DNA of 64,000 nucleotides from Agelaius tricolor (lineage: Eukaryota > Chordata > Aves > Passeriformes > Icteridae), in contig JALJCS010000015.1 of NCBI GenBank assembly GCA_023055355.1, positions 13,064,501-13,128,500 on the forward strand, written 5' to 3'. The stretch's first letter is position 1, and the number at the start of each line of letters is the position of its first letter. Position numbers and translations under genes: made by a program. The notes under the pieces were generated by a model. It was given only the letters and a program-made list of their open reading frames with translations, did no database searches and was not told where the DNA came from. Shown here one piece after another: positions 13,926 through 24,699 of this stretch.

Positions 13926-14000
13926 GCTTATTAGTATTTTCCTTGCTCCACCTCCAGTCCTTTTGGCTCCTCCTCTCCTCCCTTGCTGCTGGTTGCCTAC

Positions 14001-14010
14001 TATATTTAAA
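14001..14010 (+). promoter_or_regulatory. OSGIN1: TATA box of the OSGIN1 promoter
   Basis: TATATTTAAA lies about 110 bp upstream of a strong splice donor (GTAAG at 14121). Transcription would be expected to begin about 25-30 bp downstream, near 14030. A TATA promoter without a CpG island suits an inducible gene. Another upstream promoter could also exist, since the mammalian gene has alternative 5' ends. Confidence 0.5.
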
Positions 14011-14029
14011 CAGCTGTCTTAGAGCAGAG

Positions 14030-14120
14030 AGAGGATTCCAGGCTTGTAGTTTGGTTGGCTCTCCTGACTGTACAATCACTTTCACAAAGATCCCACCTCT
14101 CATCAGACCTGCTGCTAAAG
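14030..14120 (+). other. OSGIN1: OSGIN1 non-coding exon 1 (predicted 5'UTR)
   Basis: The predicted start follows the TATA box at 14001 and the exon ends in CTAAAG followed by donor GTAAGAAG at 14121. The exon contains no ATG, so scanning ribosomes would reach the coding exon unhindered. Its existence rests on the promoter and donor signals and on the absence of any coding exon further upstream. The exact 5' end is a guess, and the link to the exon at 18040 needs RNA evidence. Confidence 0.45.
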
Positions 14121-17100
14121 GTAAGAAGGCTCCAAATAAGTACAGAGAGCTCTGTCTGCTGTACCCTAACATCAGTTTCTGACTTTCACAGAGGTGTTTT
14201 TAGAAAGGTGTTATTACATACCCCAAAGCTGAATTTTTTCCACATAGTTTAATTATGTTTGGGGGATAACTGGCTTGACATGTAAGAGTGATGCTGTAAG
14301 GAGAGAACAGCTTCTGAAACTTGTAGGGAAGTACAAAATGTAAAAGCTGTCAAGATCTCTGCTTTTTTAAAAAGAAAGTACCAATTAGTTAAATATTAAC
14401 CTTGTGAAACAATGAGTTCATTAGGGAATCAAGCTGAAGAAAACTATTGTTGCCTCTTTGTTGGAATTGTTCTTTAAAACTGAGTGTTATGGTACCTTTT
14501 TAATCTCCCCCAGTGTTTATACCCCAACTGTATTGCTCTCTTGAACTCTCCCCATGTGCTGTTCAGGCCACACTTGGTGATTCTTACTTTAAATCTCATG
14601 GCTGTTACAGGGAGAGCTGTCTACATATGGCTGATGTGACCTGGCTTTTATTTCTCCAAGGATCACAGAGTGTCCTTGTCTTGCTAAATGTGCCTTTGCT
14701 TTTTCATTTGCTCACTTAAAACCTGTTTCAGGCTTGCAGCCTGGAACCTGGTGAGAGCCACACTGACCGAGTTTGTGAGTTCCAGTTCCTCTGGACATGA
14801 GGCTGTGTCAGGAAGGGATGCAGAGTCTGGCCCAGAGTGAGCTGGGAGCTTTTTCAGCCAGAAACAATTATGTAACATCACACAGACACTGGAATGCTTT
14901 GGAAGCAGCAAGAAGCCAAGTTGTGAAACTTGCTGCATTCTCCCAAATGAGGAGAAGGAAAGGGACATTCATTTAAAGTAGGAAGCTCAAAGCAAGAGCC
15001 AAACTCAGTGTCACTAAGCTGACTAAGTGTGAGTGCCCAGCAGCCTACACTACATAAAAGGAGGGCGAGAAGAGCACTCTAAGGTTTCTTGCTGTCTCAG
15101 GCTTTTTCCTGGTGCTAACTAGTTCAGTTTAGATTGGCAATGAACTTCAATGTCCTGTTGCTTTGCAATGGCCTCTGCAAGAACAGGCTTTCCTCTACAC
15201 TGTATTAGCTGCTCAGGTTTTGAGGTAATGGAGTCTAAGACTAAAAAAAAAACAAAGAAAAAGTATTTAAGTAATTAAAATAATCCACCTTAACATCTAA
15301 TGGCAGGAAAGGTGAATGTTTGGCCTGAAACTAAAATGCCTGAGATGCTCTGAGTTTTACCCCCAGAAGTCAAACCTTTAGACCTTTAGCCTACAGGATG
15401 GGAATAGCTATAAACAGGTTCAGCACCAGATTCACTTTTTACTTAAAAATAAGAATTAATAACTATGAATTATAGAGATGGTAGCTCTAGGATGTGAAAG
15501 AGACTAACCCTAATTTCATCAGACTAGCAATTATGCTCCTCCAGCTATTCAAGTTCAGTTTAATTGCAGAAAATGCTCCTCTTTCTTGTGCCAAGAGGTG
15601 CAGACAGGAGGGGGAGGGTGGCAGCAGGGAGTTATCAGTGAGCGGCTGCTGCCTCTGTGCTTTATCAGGGTGGAGAGGGATGGCACGGTGCAGTGGCCAG
15701 GAGCCAAGGCAACCTTCCTCTAAATAAACAGCACTGCCAGCCTGTCTTCTCCTGGCTTGTGCCTTTTTTGTCCCCTTCAGGCTCCCCCAGAACGTGCTGG
15801 CAGCCAGCAGCGTGACGCTGTGCTCACGCCTTGCAAACAGCCTGGCAGCTGCTCCTCTGTGTGTGCCCCTGCTGCTGCTGCTGCCCTGCAACTGCTGCCA
15901 CGAGCTCTGCTGGGCTGGTCAGAGTCCTTGCTGCCAGCAAAAATCCCACGGATGGGCGTGCAGCCTTCCCAGGCGTGCTGCTGCAGGGAGCTGTGGAGCA
16001 GAAAGCTGGAAGATTGCTTCCAGAGATCTTGATTGCCTCTTCCAGGCTCCCAGGAGTTTCACAGAAATATGATGTGTACTCTGTGTTAGGAAAACTTAAC
16101 AAGAACTTCTCTTCTTGTGTAATACAGTGATGGAGAGGGGTTATTTGTTATCATGGAGAGGAAACTTCTGCTGACCTGCAGCTGGATGCTGCAGTTTGCT
16201 GGTTTGAGGGGGACACCTGACTGGTGACACCAGTGTCCTGTTCCTTTGGTGTCTCTGGCAGTCCCAGCTGCTGGTGCTGAATTCTACTAATTGCAGCTCT
16301 GGAGCTTTGTGGGAAGGAATTATTTGGGGGCAAACTTAAACCACAGTCTGCTGAAGGTGGTGCAGGTTTTGGTTAATGTGGCAGAACCTACCCAAAAGGC
16401 TGGGGAGATCCTTGGGTGGCTGGGCTGTGCTCCCACAGCATCCAGGCCTTAAGGGGAGTTCATCTTCTGTATGAATACAACTACCTTTGAGTCTCAATTA
16501 AATTGGGAACATAGGTTTCGTTGGGATCCGGCTCTCTTCAAAGCTTGATGCTTCAAATTACTTAAATTAGAAAGCACATCTATAATGTCTTTTAAATGGT
16601 TCATGCCCTGTCAGGCAAAATGCATAAGTCTTAGATTAATGCTCAGTTAAGTGGTAACAGGCAACCAGTAAGTGTCCCTAAACTGTGATCCAAAAATTTG
16701 GCCAAAGCTGCTAGTTTTGAATTCCTTTTATGTGATGAACCCAGTTATCTTGGAAGGGAGCTGCTGAGCCCAGCCATGGCTGTACACTGGTGTGCATGAG
16801 AACTGTCACATCCCTGCAAGCAAATGCACTCACAGCATTCCTGCTAAGCCTGGAATCTGTGAATTGTAGACTCACTGGGGCTTTCCTGGCTGCCCAGTCA
16901 GTCACCAGTGTGCTGGAGCTGCTGTGAGGTAAATGTCAGCCCCAAAAAGGGGCATTACACTGCAGAAAGACATTTGCTGCAATACCTGTGTCAAAGGCAG
17001 TGATGTGCCAGGCCTTATGGAAGTGTCTGGTGCACTTGCCAAAGATCTCTCTGCACTTGGAAAGGGTATGGACAGTGTGCCCTACTGGACAAAGTCATGC

Positions 17101-18039
17101 CATTCCATGGATTTTGCTTAGCTTTCCAAAATACCAATAAGGATTTTATAAAAGAAAATAATTTTTGTAGAATAATTTAAAAGCTTATGCTAAAGATCAG
17201 AAATCTCATGTTTACTGTGGCTAAAATAACTTCTCTAGGTTAGTGACAGTGGAGTTGAATTCCATGGAAAACTAAAGTCATTGTTAGATGTGGTAGGATT
17301 CCTGCAGGAGTGGCAGAAACATTCACTGGTCACTAATGTTTACATAATGATTAGATTAGTTTTGTAGATTCCACTCTAATGACACCTTAGTCTCCAAGAC
17401 AATTATGATGCATATTTTGTTCAAAGACTTGTTATTTACTTGTTCACTCCTAGAACCCTCCATTTGCTGGAAAATTGAGAAAGGAGGTTCCAGAACTAAA
17501 CTAGCACTTCTCAGAAAACCCTATAGTGATAGAAGGGTACCTATTTGAAAATACAGCCAGGAGATTTCCAGCCTTTGGGCAGAAGTCTTGAGTCAGGTTT
17601 ACTTCACTTATCAGTAAATGCACAAGTTGCTTAAAAAAGTGTTTGTGATAATGAAACCATTTTCTACAGAGTATGGTCAGAAGTGAAGTTTTTATTACCA
17701 TGCTGCAACACTGCATTTAGTGTACTCAGAGGGTTGCTGAAATTGCCAGCTGTCCTGGAGTAACTGGAATTCATGTCTGAAAAAGAAAGATAACTGTTCT
17801 GTCCCCCTTTTGTGGTGCATAATCAGAGAATCATCCTTTGATTTTGGGCCAGGAGGAGAAAAAGATAAGGAGGTCTGTCCTGAGTGAGAAGTGTAATGTG
17901 ACAGTCTGCAATGCAAGGGTAAGAATACTTTAGATTAGCCTCAGTTTGGGGGCTGGAGAAAATCTTGTGGGGTTTTTCTTGTTTGTTTGCTTGTGGTTTT
18001 TGTCAAAAATTGAAAATAATTCAAAACATATTGTTTCAG
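14121..18039 (+). other. OSGIN1: OSGIN1 intron 1 (5'UTR intron)
   Basis: About 3.9 kb between the predicted leader exon and the first coding exon. I see no coding sequence. An exon-like, moderately GC-rich patch at about 15.55-16.05 kb has overlapping chance frames in several phases and a CTG-rich run, but no family similarity. It could hide an alternative leader exon; nothing in the sequence proves one. Confidence 0.4.
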
Positions 18040-18060
18040 CAGGTAGATTCCAGAGCATAA

Positions 18061-18145
18061 ATGCTTCCAGATGGGAAGATGTGCCCATTAGTGACCAGAC
18101 CCTCAAACAGGAGTGGGCTCAAGACAATTCCTGTTGTGATCATAG
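18061..18145 (+). CDS. OSGIN1: OSGIN1 coding exon 1
   Basis: The acceptor is TTGTTTCAG ending at 18039 (or CAGCAG ending at 18042); the donor is CATAG followed by GTAAGC at 18146, phase 1. The exon encodes the N-terminus and the beta strand TIPVVIIG that opens the FAD-binding fold. An in-frame TAA sits immediately before the ATG at 18061, so this is the first possible start. That ATG has T at -3 (weak context). A second in-frame ATG at 18079 has A at -3 and would give an N-terminus of the same length as I recall for the human protein. The true start may therefore be 18079 (493 residues). Confidence 0.88.
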
Positions 18146-21100
18146 GTAAGCCTTCTCCTGCCAGCCCTGCTGGGTTCTCTTGTGCTGTTGTTGCTTTGGA
18201 CTTGCTATCTTTAATTCTGTTCCACTTCCACATGTTCTCATTCAAACCAGAAATGCCTGACTGCTGTTTCTGCATCCTTTCCCAGACAGCCAGACTTCCT
18301 ATAATACTAAGAGGCCTCTCAGAGTTGTGAGAAGTAAGGAACAAGATACTTTACAAATTAAAGCACATACCTATTTTAATGGTGAAATTGGTAACCTTTT
18401 CAGCATCAGTTCAACTCAGCCTGCTTTTTCTCTGTTGGATATTTAGAAAGATTTGAAACCTTTTCAGCAGAGATAGGTAATCAGGGATTATCTGTAGTGC
18501 TTGAATTGAAGGTAGGTTTGTGTGAGCTTTTCCACCATTATGTCTGTTGAGAAAGTACTCCAGATGCTGTTAAGGTTTCTTGAATTTTTCACAGACTCCT
18601 TTTAAAACATGAGTGAGCTACACTGATTTTGTACAGATTTAATAGACTGATAAAATGCAGTTTTAAAACCAGTTTAAAACCAGTTAAAAAAAACAAACAG
18701 GTTATATAGTAACTGTCTTCAACTAACTTCAAGAGGGAACTTGCAGTGTGAGGTGATTCTTGAGCACAGTAATGATGTCAGAGCCTTCCCCCTGACCAAC
18801 CATGAGCTGTGAGGTGCTGGACCTTGCTCATCTGAGCATGTGTTCCATGCCTTGCAGAGCTGGCTTCCCTCCTTCTCTGGCATTGAATTCAAAGCACCCC
18901 AGGGAGCTGCTCCAAAGTCAGAGCACTGCATCAATCACCCCTAATCCTTGCTAACAGCAACTTTGACAAGGATACTACTGCCAGCAAGTTCTTATCTGAG
19001 AGTGACTTTGTGCTGCTCACTTGTACAAGTCTGCAGGTGGGAAGGAGAATATTTTGGTACCTCCCTAATGCACCTGTGCAGGGAGCCAGGGTGGAGATGC
19101 CCCTAAAACCTCAGAAGCAGCCCAGTGAGGAGCTGCACTCTGAGGAGACTGTTGGATTGAAGCAGCCCAGATGTTTCACTGCAGCTGGACAGCACTGCCT
19201 GAAGGCTCCAGCTACTTCCCCAGGCCCTGCTCCAGGAAGGCAGTGTGCTGCCTCAGCTGTGCTGGCAGCCTCATGGAAGCAGTTGCATTTTAAAGTATCT
19301 TGAGCCCCAGATGTTCTTGTGATCATCCATATCAAACTTAGACATGGTTCAGAATAAATCCTCTGAGTGTTGTTACTGAGTATTGAGTACTCAGGTGGTG
19401 AAGTTTGGCTTAGGTACCTCCTTGTACTTCCTAAAGCAAAGTAGTGACCTGAAATTTGTTATATTTTACTATAGCTGCAGTTTAGTTTGTTTTTAGTGTC
19501 TGTTGCTGTTGGTTTTGGCTAACTTTCCTGCAAGTGGAATATTCCAAATGCTGACCTGCAGCTGCTGGTTTGTGTCAGCACAGCAGCCTTTGTCCCCAGC
19601 TGTGACATGGACTGCCCTTCACATAGCTCACTGCTGGCTTTACAGCCATGACCTCACTTTTTTGGAATCCTCACGGATCAGCCTTTGCTCCAGTCACACT
19701 TGAGCACTGGCACTGTGTCAAGAGGCTGCTGTCACTTGGGCTCTCCTCCCCTCTTCATCACTGCACTGTTGAGGCTTTTGGTCACCCAGCAGCAGAGCCT
19801 GGGCAGCCAGACAGGCTGGCAGTGACACAGACACTGTGAAATATTAAACATGCTGGAGAACAGCCATGTGCAAACTTTCCAGGCCACTCTCACTGGGCTT
19901 TGCAGTCACATTGATCTAGTTTTTCTGCTGGCTGTTGGGTGGTCAGCAAAGGAGTTCAGCCATCCAGCAACCTGTTCAGTGCTGTGTTCTGAGGGCTTGT
20001 CTTGGCATGGCAGAGAGACTTTCCTTAATGCACTGCAGTACCACAGTAGGGCTGCTTCCCATTTAAAAGTGTCCTCAAGACCCCATATTTTCAAATATCC
20101 CTGAAAAGATGGAATTTCCTGCTGAGAACAACTGGTACCCCTTCTCTTCAATAGTCACCATCTTTTCTGGATCTTATATCCTGTGCACAGTGAACTACTC
20201 TGCACTGGTGTGAAATGTGCTTCCAGGAGAGCTGAGGCCCCTGGTGAGCCCATGATCAGCTTCTAAACCCCTAATTTTAGATAAATAACTCCATTCATCA
20301 CCATGCTAGAGACTTCAAGCTTCAGGCAAGGGCAGCCTCTGACTTATTTAACCCTGTGTCTTTTCAGCAAGTCCTAAGGACCTTGCAATGCAAATAGGAG
20401 CAAGTGAGTTGAAGGGTAAAACATCTTCCCCAACTCCATCCACTAAGTGCATGCTGGAACAGGAAATCCCCTGTGTCAATTGCAGTGTCATATCTGTTGG
20501 ATTGGCCTGCATCTTCTCAAAGAACTGCTTTATCTCCAGAAGTATAAACTCTTCTCAATTGTCTTTTTCAGGGAATGGACCTTCAGGAATCTGTCTCTCA
20601 TATTTGCTGTCAGGTTACACCCCTTACTTCAAAAGACACTCTCTTCATCCTCATCCTATTCTTCAGAGAAAACTAGAAGAGGCACCAGAAGTCTCTGTTT
20701 TGGACCAGGTGTGTGTAAAGATAAACTATGACATCCCAGGGGTGTATCATAAGTGATTACTTTGTTTGGATTTTCAAAGTACACAGACAGAATGAGCCTT
20801 AAGCAAATTACAAAGCATTTTGCTTTGTAATCCAGACCTCCCTTGTCTGCAATGCCAGCATTGCTGCCAAGATCCTGGAGGCAGCCCTTGGGCAGGAGCA
20901 GGTCTGTGTGCCAGTAAATGAGCTGCCCAAGCCCGCTGCTCAGAGATGCTGGAGTGACAAGCAGTCTGCTGCCTGGCACTGCATCCCTGTGAGCATCTGG
21001 TCCTTCTCTCTCCAGGACCTGGAGTATCTGTCTGAAGGCTTGGAGGGACGATCCCACAGCCCTGTGGCTCTCCTGTTTGACACCCTGCAGCGGCCAGACA

Positions 21101-23275
21101 CAGACTTTGGTGGCACAGCAGAAACTGTGCTCACCTGGTGGCATGAGCCTGACAGAGCCATCCCCCACCTGGTCCTTGGCAGAAACGCTCCTGGAGGGGC
21201 CTGGCATGTAAGTGAATTGGAGCCAGCTGGGGTCTGGGTGTTGTGTAATGGCCAAATGTGCTGACTGGAGAGAGAAAAGCTCCTCTAAAATCCCAGTCAG
21301 CTGTGTTACATCTTTATATATAGAGACAAGTGAAAGTTTAGAAGGAAAACAAGCCTTTATATTCCCCATCTCTTGTTCTTTTTGGAGAGCATGGATGGTT
21401 TCATCCATTACAGCAGATCAGAGGAAATTACTGATTTCATCATCTGTGCCATATTGAAACATGGAAAAGCTACCTTTCAGTTTTTACATTAAAAAATTAA
21501 AGTAATTTTGTTTTGCTTCTTGTTCCAGTCTATAGAGGGCTCTATGGTTACCCTGAGCAGAGGGGAATGGATGGGACTCCCAGATCTCCCTTTCAAAGAA
21601 TGGTTAAAGCAAAAGAAAAGGTGAGACATCCATGTGTCATCATTTGCAAACATCTGGAGATTTTTAGAGAACCTGGAATGGATTTCTTAAATGTAGCTAC
21701 CCATCTGTTATGGATGATTTTGGTGAGAGAAAGGACACTCTCCTGCACCCCAAAAACAGTCCATTCTGTATTGAGGGATTCAGATAAAGATCCAGTGCTG
21801 CTTGGAATGTGTCCTTCTCCACACCCACTGGGGAGGTGAATCTGTGTGACCATGAGTTCTGAGTAAAGCTTGAAGTCATGGTCACCTGGCTTCTGCTGCT
21901 GCCCCTGAGGACAAGTACAATCACTTCTACTGCTGTGCATTCTCTGAGGTGCTGCTTCTCTTTACATGTGTCACAATTAATCTTAAGAAGTCCAAGTGTT
22001 AAAAATGGAATGGAAGCAAGATATTAAAGGAAGGCTTAAATAACCAACCATGTTCTTGGGGTTGGAATTAATGCTACAGAAAGCTGCTTCTGTCCAACAG
22101 CTTCTGGACCTGACTGTTAGCTCTCTATGTCAGGAATAACTTTGCTGAAGTCAGGGAAACCAGATCAGTCTTCTCTGGTAGTGCCAGGACAGATGGCTCT
22201 AGGATGCATTCAGTGCAAGAGGAGACAAATTCCAGTCTCTTACTTAACTGCTGCTTGACCTTTGTTTGTCCTTTATTACAGAGGCCTCAGAAACAATAGA
22301 GCCACAGCAGAGGACATTGCTCAATATTACCAACACTATGTGGTGAAGAAAGGACTGCAGAACAATTTCAGATGTGGCACTGTTGTGACCTCTGTGAGGA
22401 AAGTGAGTGCAGAGAGCATCTCCAACCACACCCAGAAAGATCTGCAGGAGGATAGTGACTCAATCTGGAGCTGTAATGAAAAAAGTGCAGAGGTCTTTCA
22501 GGTGGATGGATTTTTCAAAACTATGGAAGGTGATAAAGAGCCCTTCTCCATCTATGCAGAGAATGTGGTCCTGGCTACAGGAACATATGACAATCCTACC
22601 TGGCTTGGGGTCAAGGGAGAAAACCTTTCCTATGTCCACCACCAGCTGTCTGCCCTGGAAGAAGCAGTGAAGAATAACAGTGTTGGCATCATGACAGATC
22701 CAGTCTTGATTGTAGGTGCTGGTCTGACAGCTGCTGATGCCATTCTCTTTGCTCACCATTGCAATATTCCAGTAATCCACGTTTTTCGGAGGCGAGTCAC
22801 TGATCCTGGCCTTATTTTTAACCAGCTCCCCAAAACAATGTACCCTGAATACCACAAGGTCCACCAGATGATGAAAGAACAGACAGCTGCCTGTGCTGGG
22901 CCCTATGAGCACTACATCAGCCTCCCTGAACATCACGTGCTCTCCTTTGGCAAGGACAAGAAATGCATCTTTCAAGACAAGAACGGCTGTCAGAAAGCTT
23001 ATAAAATTTCCATGGCTCTTGTTCTAACTGGCTCAAACCCCAACCTCTCCTTTCTGCCCAATAATGGCACTGACTTGGCCCTGGACAGTGAGCAGCCAGT
23101 CAACCCAAAGAGGAATCCCATAGATGTTGATCCCTTCACCTATGAATGCACTCAGGAGAAAGGGCTCTATGCCCTGGGGCCCCTGGCAGGAGATAACTTT
23201 GTGCGCTTTGTGCAGGGAGGGGCTCTGGCTGTTGCCAGCTCTCTGCTAAAGAAAGCCAACAAAAATCCCCCCTAA
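18061..23275 (+). CDS. OSGIN1: OSGIN1, oxidative stress-induced growth inhibitor 1 (5 coding exons)
   Basis: Join 18061-18145, 20572-20708, 21016-21207, 21529-21620, 22282-23275: 1500 nt, 499 residues plus TAA, every junction GT-AG and in phase. The protein is a predicted flavin/NAD-dependent monooxygenase-like growth inhibitor; mammalian OSGIN1 is an NRF2- and stress-induced protein linked to growth arrest and apoptosis, and its enzymatic activity is not well established. Visible motifs are an N-terminal dinucleotide-binding GNGPSG (residues 29-34), PGGAW (133-137) as in class B flavin monooxygenases, an ATG-type VVLATGTYDNP segment (about 264-274) and a second nucleotide fold VGAGLTAAD (about 313-321). 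The C-terminal GPLAGDNFVRFVQGGALAVA block is highly characteristic of the OSGIN family. The human protein is about 480 residues; the excess lies mainly in a variable loop at about 205-235 and possibly the N-terminus. OSGIN1 is favoured over OSGIN2 by similarity and by the neighbouring NECAB2. Confidence 0.93.
18146..20571 (+). other. OSGIN1: OSGIN1 intron 2
   Basis: A 2.4 kb GT-AG intron between the first two coding exons. No other exon is recognised. The 3' end of the intron happens to be open in the frame of the following exon back to an ATG at 20388, but nothing there resembles the family. Confidence 0.75.
20572..20708 (+). CDS. OSGIN1: OSGIN1 coding exon 2
   Basis: The acceptor is TCTTTTTCAG ending at 20571; the donor GTGTGT follows GACCAG at 20708. 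The 137 nt run from phase 1 to phase 0. The exon completes the nucleotide-binding loop (NGPSG) and continues ICLSYLLSGYTPY, the helix after the loop and a segment almost invariant in OSGIN proteins, ending VSVLDQ. Confidence 0.93.
20709..21015 (+). other. OSGIN1: OSGIN1 intron 3
   Basis: A 307 bp intron with GTGTGT donor and a pyrimidine-rich TCTCTCTCCAG acceptor. No feature was noticed inside. Confidence 0.85.
21016..21207 (+). CDS. OSGIN1: OSGIN1 coding exon 3
   Basis: This 192 nt, phase 0-0 exon encodes residues 75-138. It starts DLEYLSEGLEGRS, contains SPVALLFD and RPDTDFGG, and ends GRNAPGGAWH. The PGGAW motif is equivalent to the GGxW element that follows the first FAD-binding fold in flavin monooxygenases. 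The donor is CAT followed by GTAAGT. Confidence 0.93.
21208..21528 (+). other. OSGIN1: OSGIN1 intron 4
   Basis: A 321 bp intron with a consensus GTAAGT donor and a CTTGTTCCAG acceptor. Nothing else was noticed in it. Confidence 0.85.
21529..21620 (+). CDS. OSGIN1: OSGIN1 coding exon 4
   Basis: This 92 nt exon, phase 0 to 2, encodes residues 139-168 and two bases of 169. It reads SIEGSMVTLS, then WMGLPDLPFKEWL and a basic KQKK end. Acceptor TTGTTCCAG, donor GTGAGA at 21621. Compared with the mammalian protein as I recall it, one basic residue is missing at the exon junction. Confidence 0.92.
21621..22281 (+). other. OSGIN1: OSGIN1 intron 5
   Basis: A 661 bp intron with GTGAGA donor and CTTTATTACAG acceptor. 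Short chance frames occur on both strands; none looks like an exon. Confidence 0.8.
22282..23275 (+). CDS. OSGIN1: OSGIN1 terminal coding exon 5
   Basis: The 994 nt exon carries residues 169-499 and the TAA stop at 23273. In order: RGLRNNRAT, the VVKKGL segment, a serine- and acid-rich variable loop (about 205-235), the VVLATGTYDNP motif, the second nucleotide-binding fold VLIVGAGLTAAD, VFRRRVTDPGLIFNQLP, YPEYHKVHQMM, RNPIDVDPF and the family-typical C-terminus ending NPP. The large uninterrupted last exon agrees with the known OSGIN1 gene structure. No internal stop or frameshift is seen. Confidence 0.95.
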
Positions 23276-24233
23276 CAAAAAACCTCAAGCCTGTTCTACC
23301 TCTGCTAGGGTGGGTTAGTGCTCCTTCCATCAAATCATCTGATCTGTGTGTCCTCAGTTCTAAAGGCCATTCCTGGTATTCTTCAAGGTTATATGGAGAG
23401 TTAGAAGGTTCCTGCTGAGTTATTTGAGAAGATTAAGTGACCAAATACAGGGTGGGTCCCACACACAGCAGTATTTTCAGTTCCTGGGAATTCAGCTCCT
23501 TTTCTGCATACCTGTGCATGGTTACTGGGACTGAGGCTTGTGCCTGGAAAAGCAAGGGCAAGACAGGAATTGCTCTTCTATCTAAAACCCTCCAGGTGAC
23601 CGAAAATTGGATTGAGGAATCAATGTTAATTATTTTCAGATAGGAGGCCCACAACACTGTGTCTGTTGGTGTCTTACAGTGTTTTATCATGAAGCAAAGT
23701 AAACTGACCTGGTTTTATGTACTCCTGTGGTTTGGCTGTATGTCCTTGCTAGGCCAGAAATCCCTGCCAGGTGCTGCAGGTGCCTCTTTGGCACATGGGG
23801 AGTACTCTGCCAGTAAAAACTGACATACAAACACTCAAAACTGGATTGTCTCACTGACACCAGCAACAAGGAATATGTGATTCTTTTTAAAAATCCAGAG
23901 ATTCCTGTGATGGGTTCTTCTCCTTCCTGAGAAGAAATGGTACTGATTTGCAAATACTTGGTTTGCCATCTTGCAGCTTCCTGCTTTCTAAATCCTAAAC
24001 CTGTGGTAGCCAAATTCCTGGCAGCTGCTGTAGAGACAGGCAGAACTGAAGGGGAGCTACAGCTCCATCTTGGAATGCCCATGAGCTGTATGGGGCTCCT
24101 GCTGCATAGAGGACTCTGGAAAGGTGCAATATGTTATATACGGGGTGAATTACTAATGTATTATGTTTTTTAAAAAATAATATTATTTGTATAAGAGGGG
24201 AAATGGCACAGTCACTTTTTGGTAGCTTTATGC

Positions 24234-24249
24234 TATATATATATATATA
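24234..24249. repeat. (TA)8 microsatellite in the OSGIN1 3'UTR
   Basis: Uninterrupted TA repeat inside the AU-rich part of the 3'UTR. Likely polymorphic; no ATTTA decay elements were noticed next to it. Confidence 0.8.
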
Positions 24250-24629
24250 AAACTTTTTATACTGTTTTTCTGAAAGATTTTTATTGGCAGAATATTTTGT
24301 TACAGTCTTTCAGTCTGTTCTGAATCAGCTGGGGTGGATGGCAATGATGCCATCTATGTTGTAAGCAGCATTCTCAACAGACCCACAGGGCTTTCATACC
24401 TCTCACAGGAAAAATTCCAGTCATAGCTAATTTAATTTGGTGTGAAAACAGACTCTGCTCCCTGTGCTGCACTGAAACTCACTGACAGAAAAAGGCCCTG
24501 AAAAACTGACTGGGACAAGAAATCTGTAAATGAATTGGCCTGGAGTTGAGATGTGAGAGGGGCTTGTCTGTGAATTACTGTATCACTTGAATCATTTTTC
24601 TGACTGACTACTCTTGTATGAAACTCTCC

Positions 24630-24635
24630 AATAAA
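24630..24635 (+). terminator. OSGIN1: OSGIN1 polyadenylation signal, proximal
   Basis: AATAAA about 1.36 kb after the stop, followed within 30 bp by a T/GT-rich stretch (CCTTGTATGTGTTTT) that fits the downstream element. This is the best candidate for the end of the gene. Confidence 0.65.
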
Positions 24636-24693
24636 GTGATTTCAGACTTACCTTGTATGTGTTTTAACTCTGAATCTGACCCAGAGAAGACCT

Positions 24694-24699
24694 AATAAA
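24694..24699 (+). terminator. OSGIN1: OSGIN1 polyadenylation signal, distal
   Basis: A second AATAAA 64 bases after the first. It may serve as a back-up signal and would extend the 3'UTR only slightly. Confidence 0.4.

Larger units (their letters stand above)
23276..24655 (+). other. OSGIN1: OSGIN1 3'UTR
   Basis: About 1.4 kb from the stop to the expected cleavage site after the first AATAAA. It becomes AT-rich at 24.1-24.3 kb and includes a (TA)8 run at 24234-24249, which could make length polymorphism likely. No second coding region is seen. The end is inferred from the polyadenylation signal and the GT/T-rich sequence after it. Confidence 0.65.

Noticed and set aside
20388..20571. Upstream in-frame extension of OSGIN1 exon 2 from an ATG at 20388
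   Set aside because: The extension is intronic: a good TTTTTCAG acceptor at 20571 joins in phase to the exon at 18061, which restores the conserved VVIIG strand. The extension has no family similarity.
20656..21408. 250-codon open frame on the minus strand
   Set aside because: It lies antisense to OSGIN1 exons 2 and 3 and their introns, whose codon bias keeps the opposite strand open. No domain or family similarity is visible.
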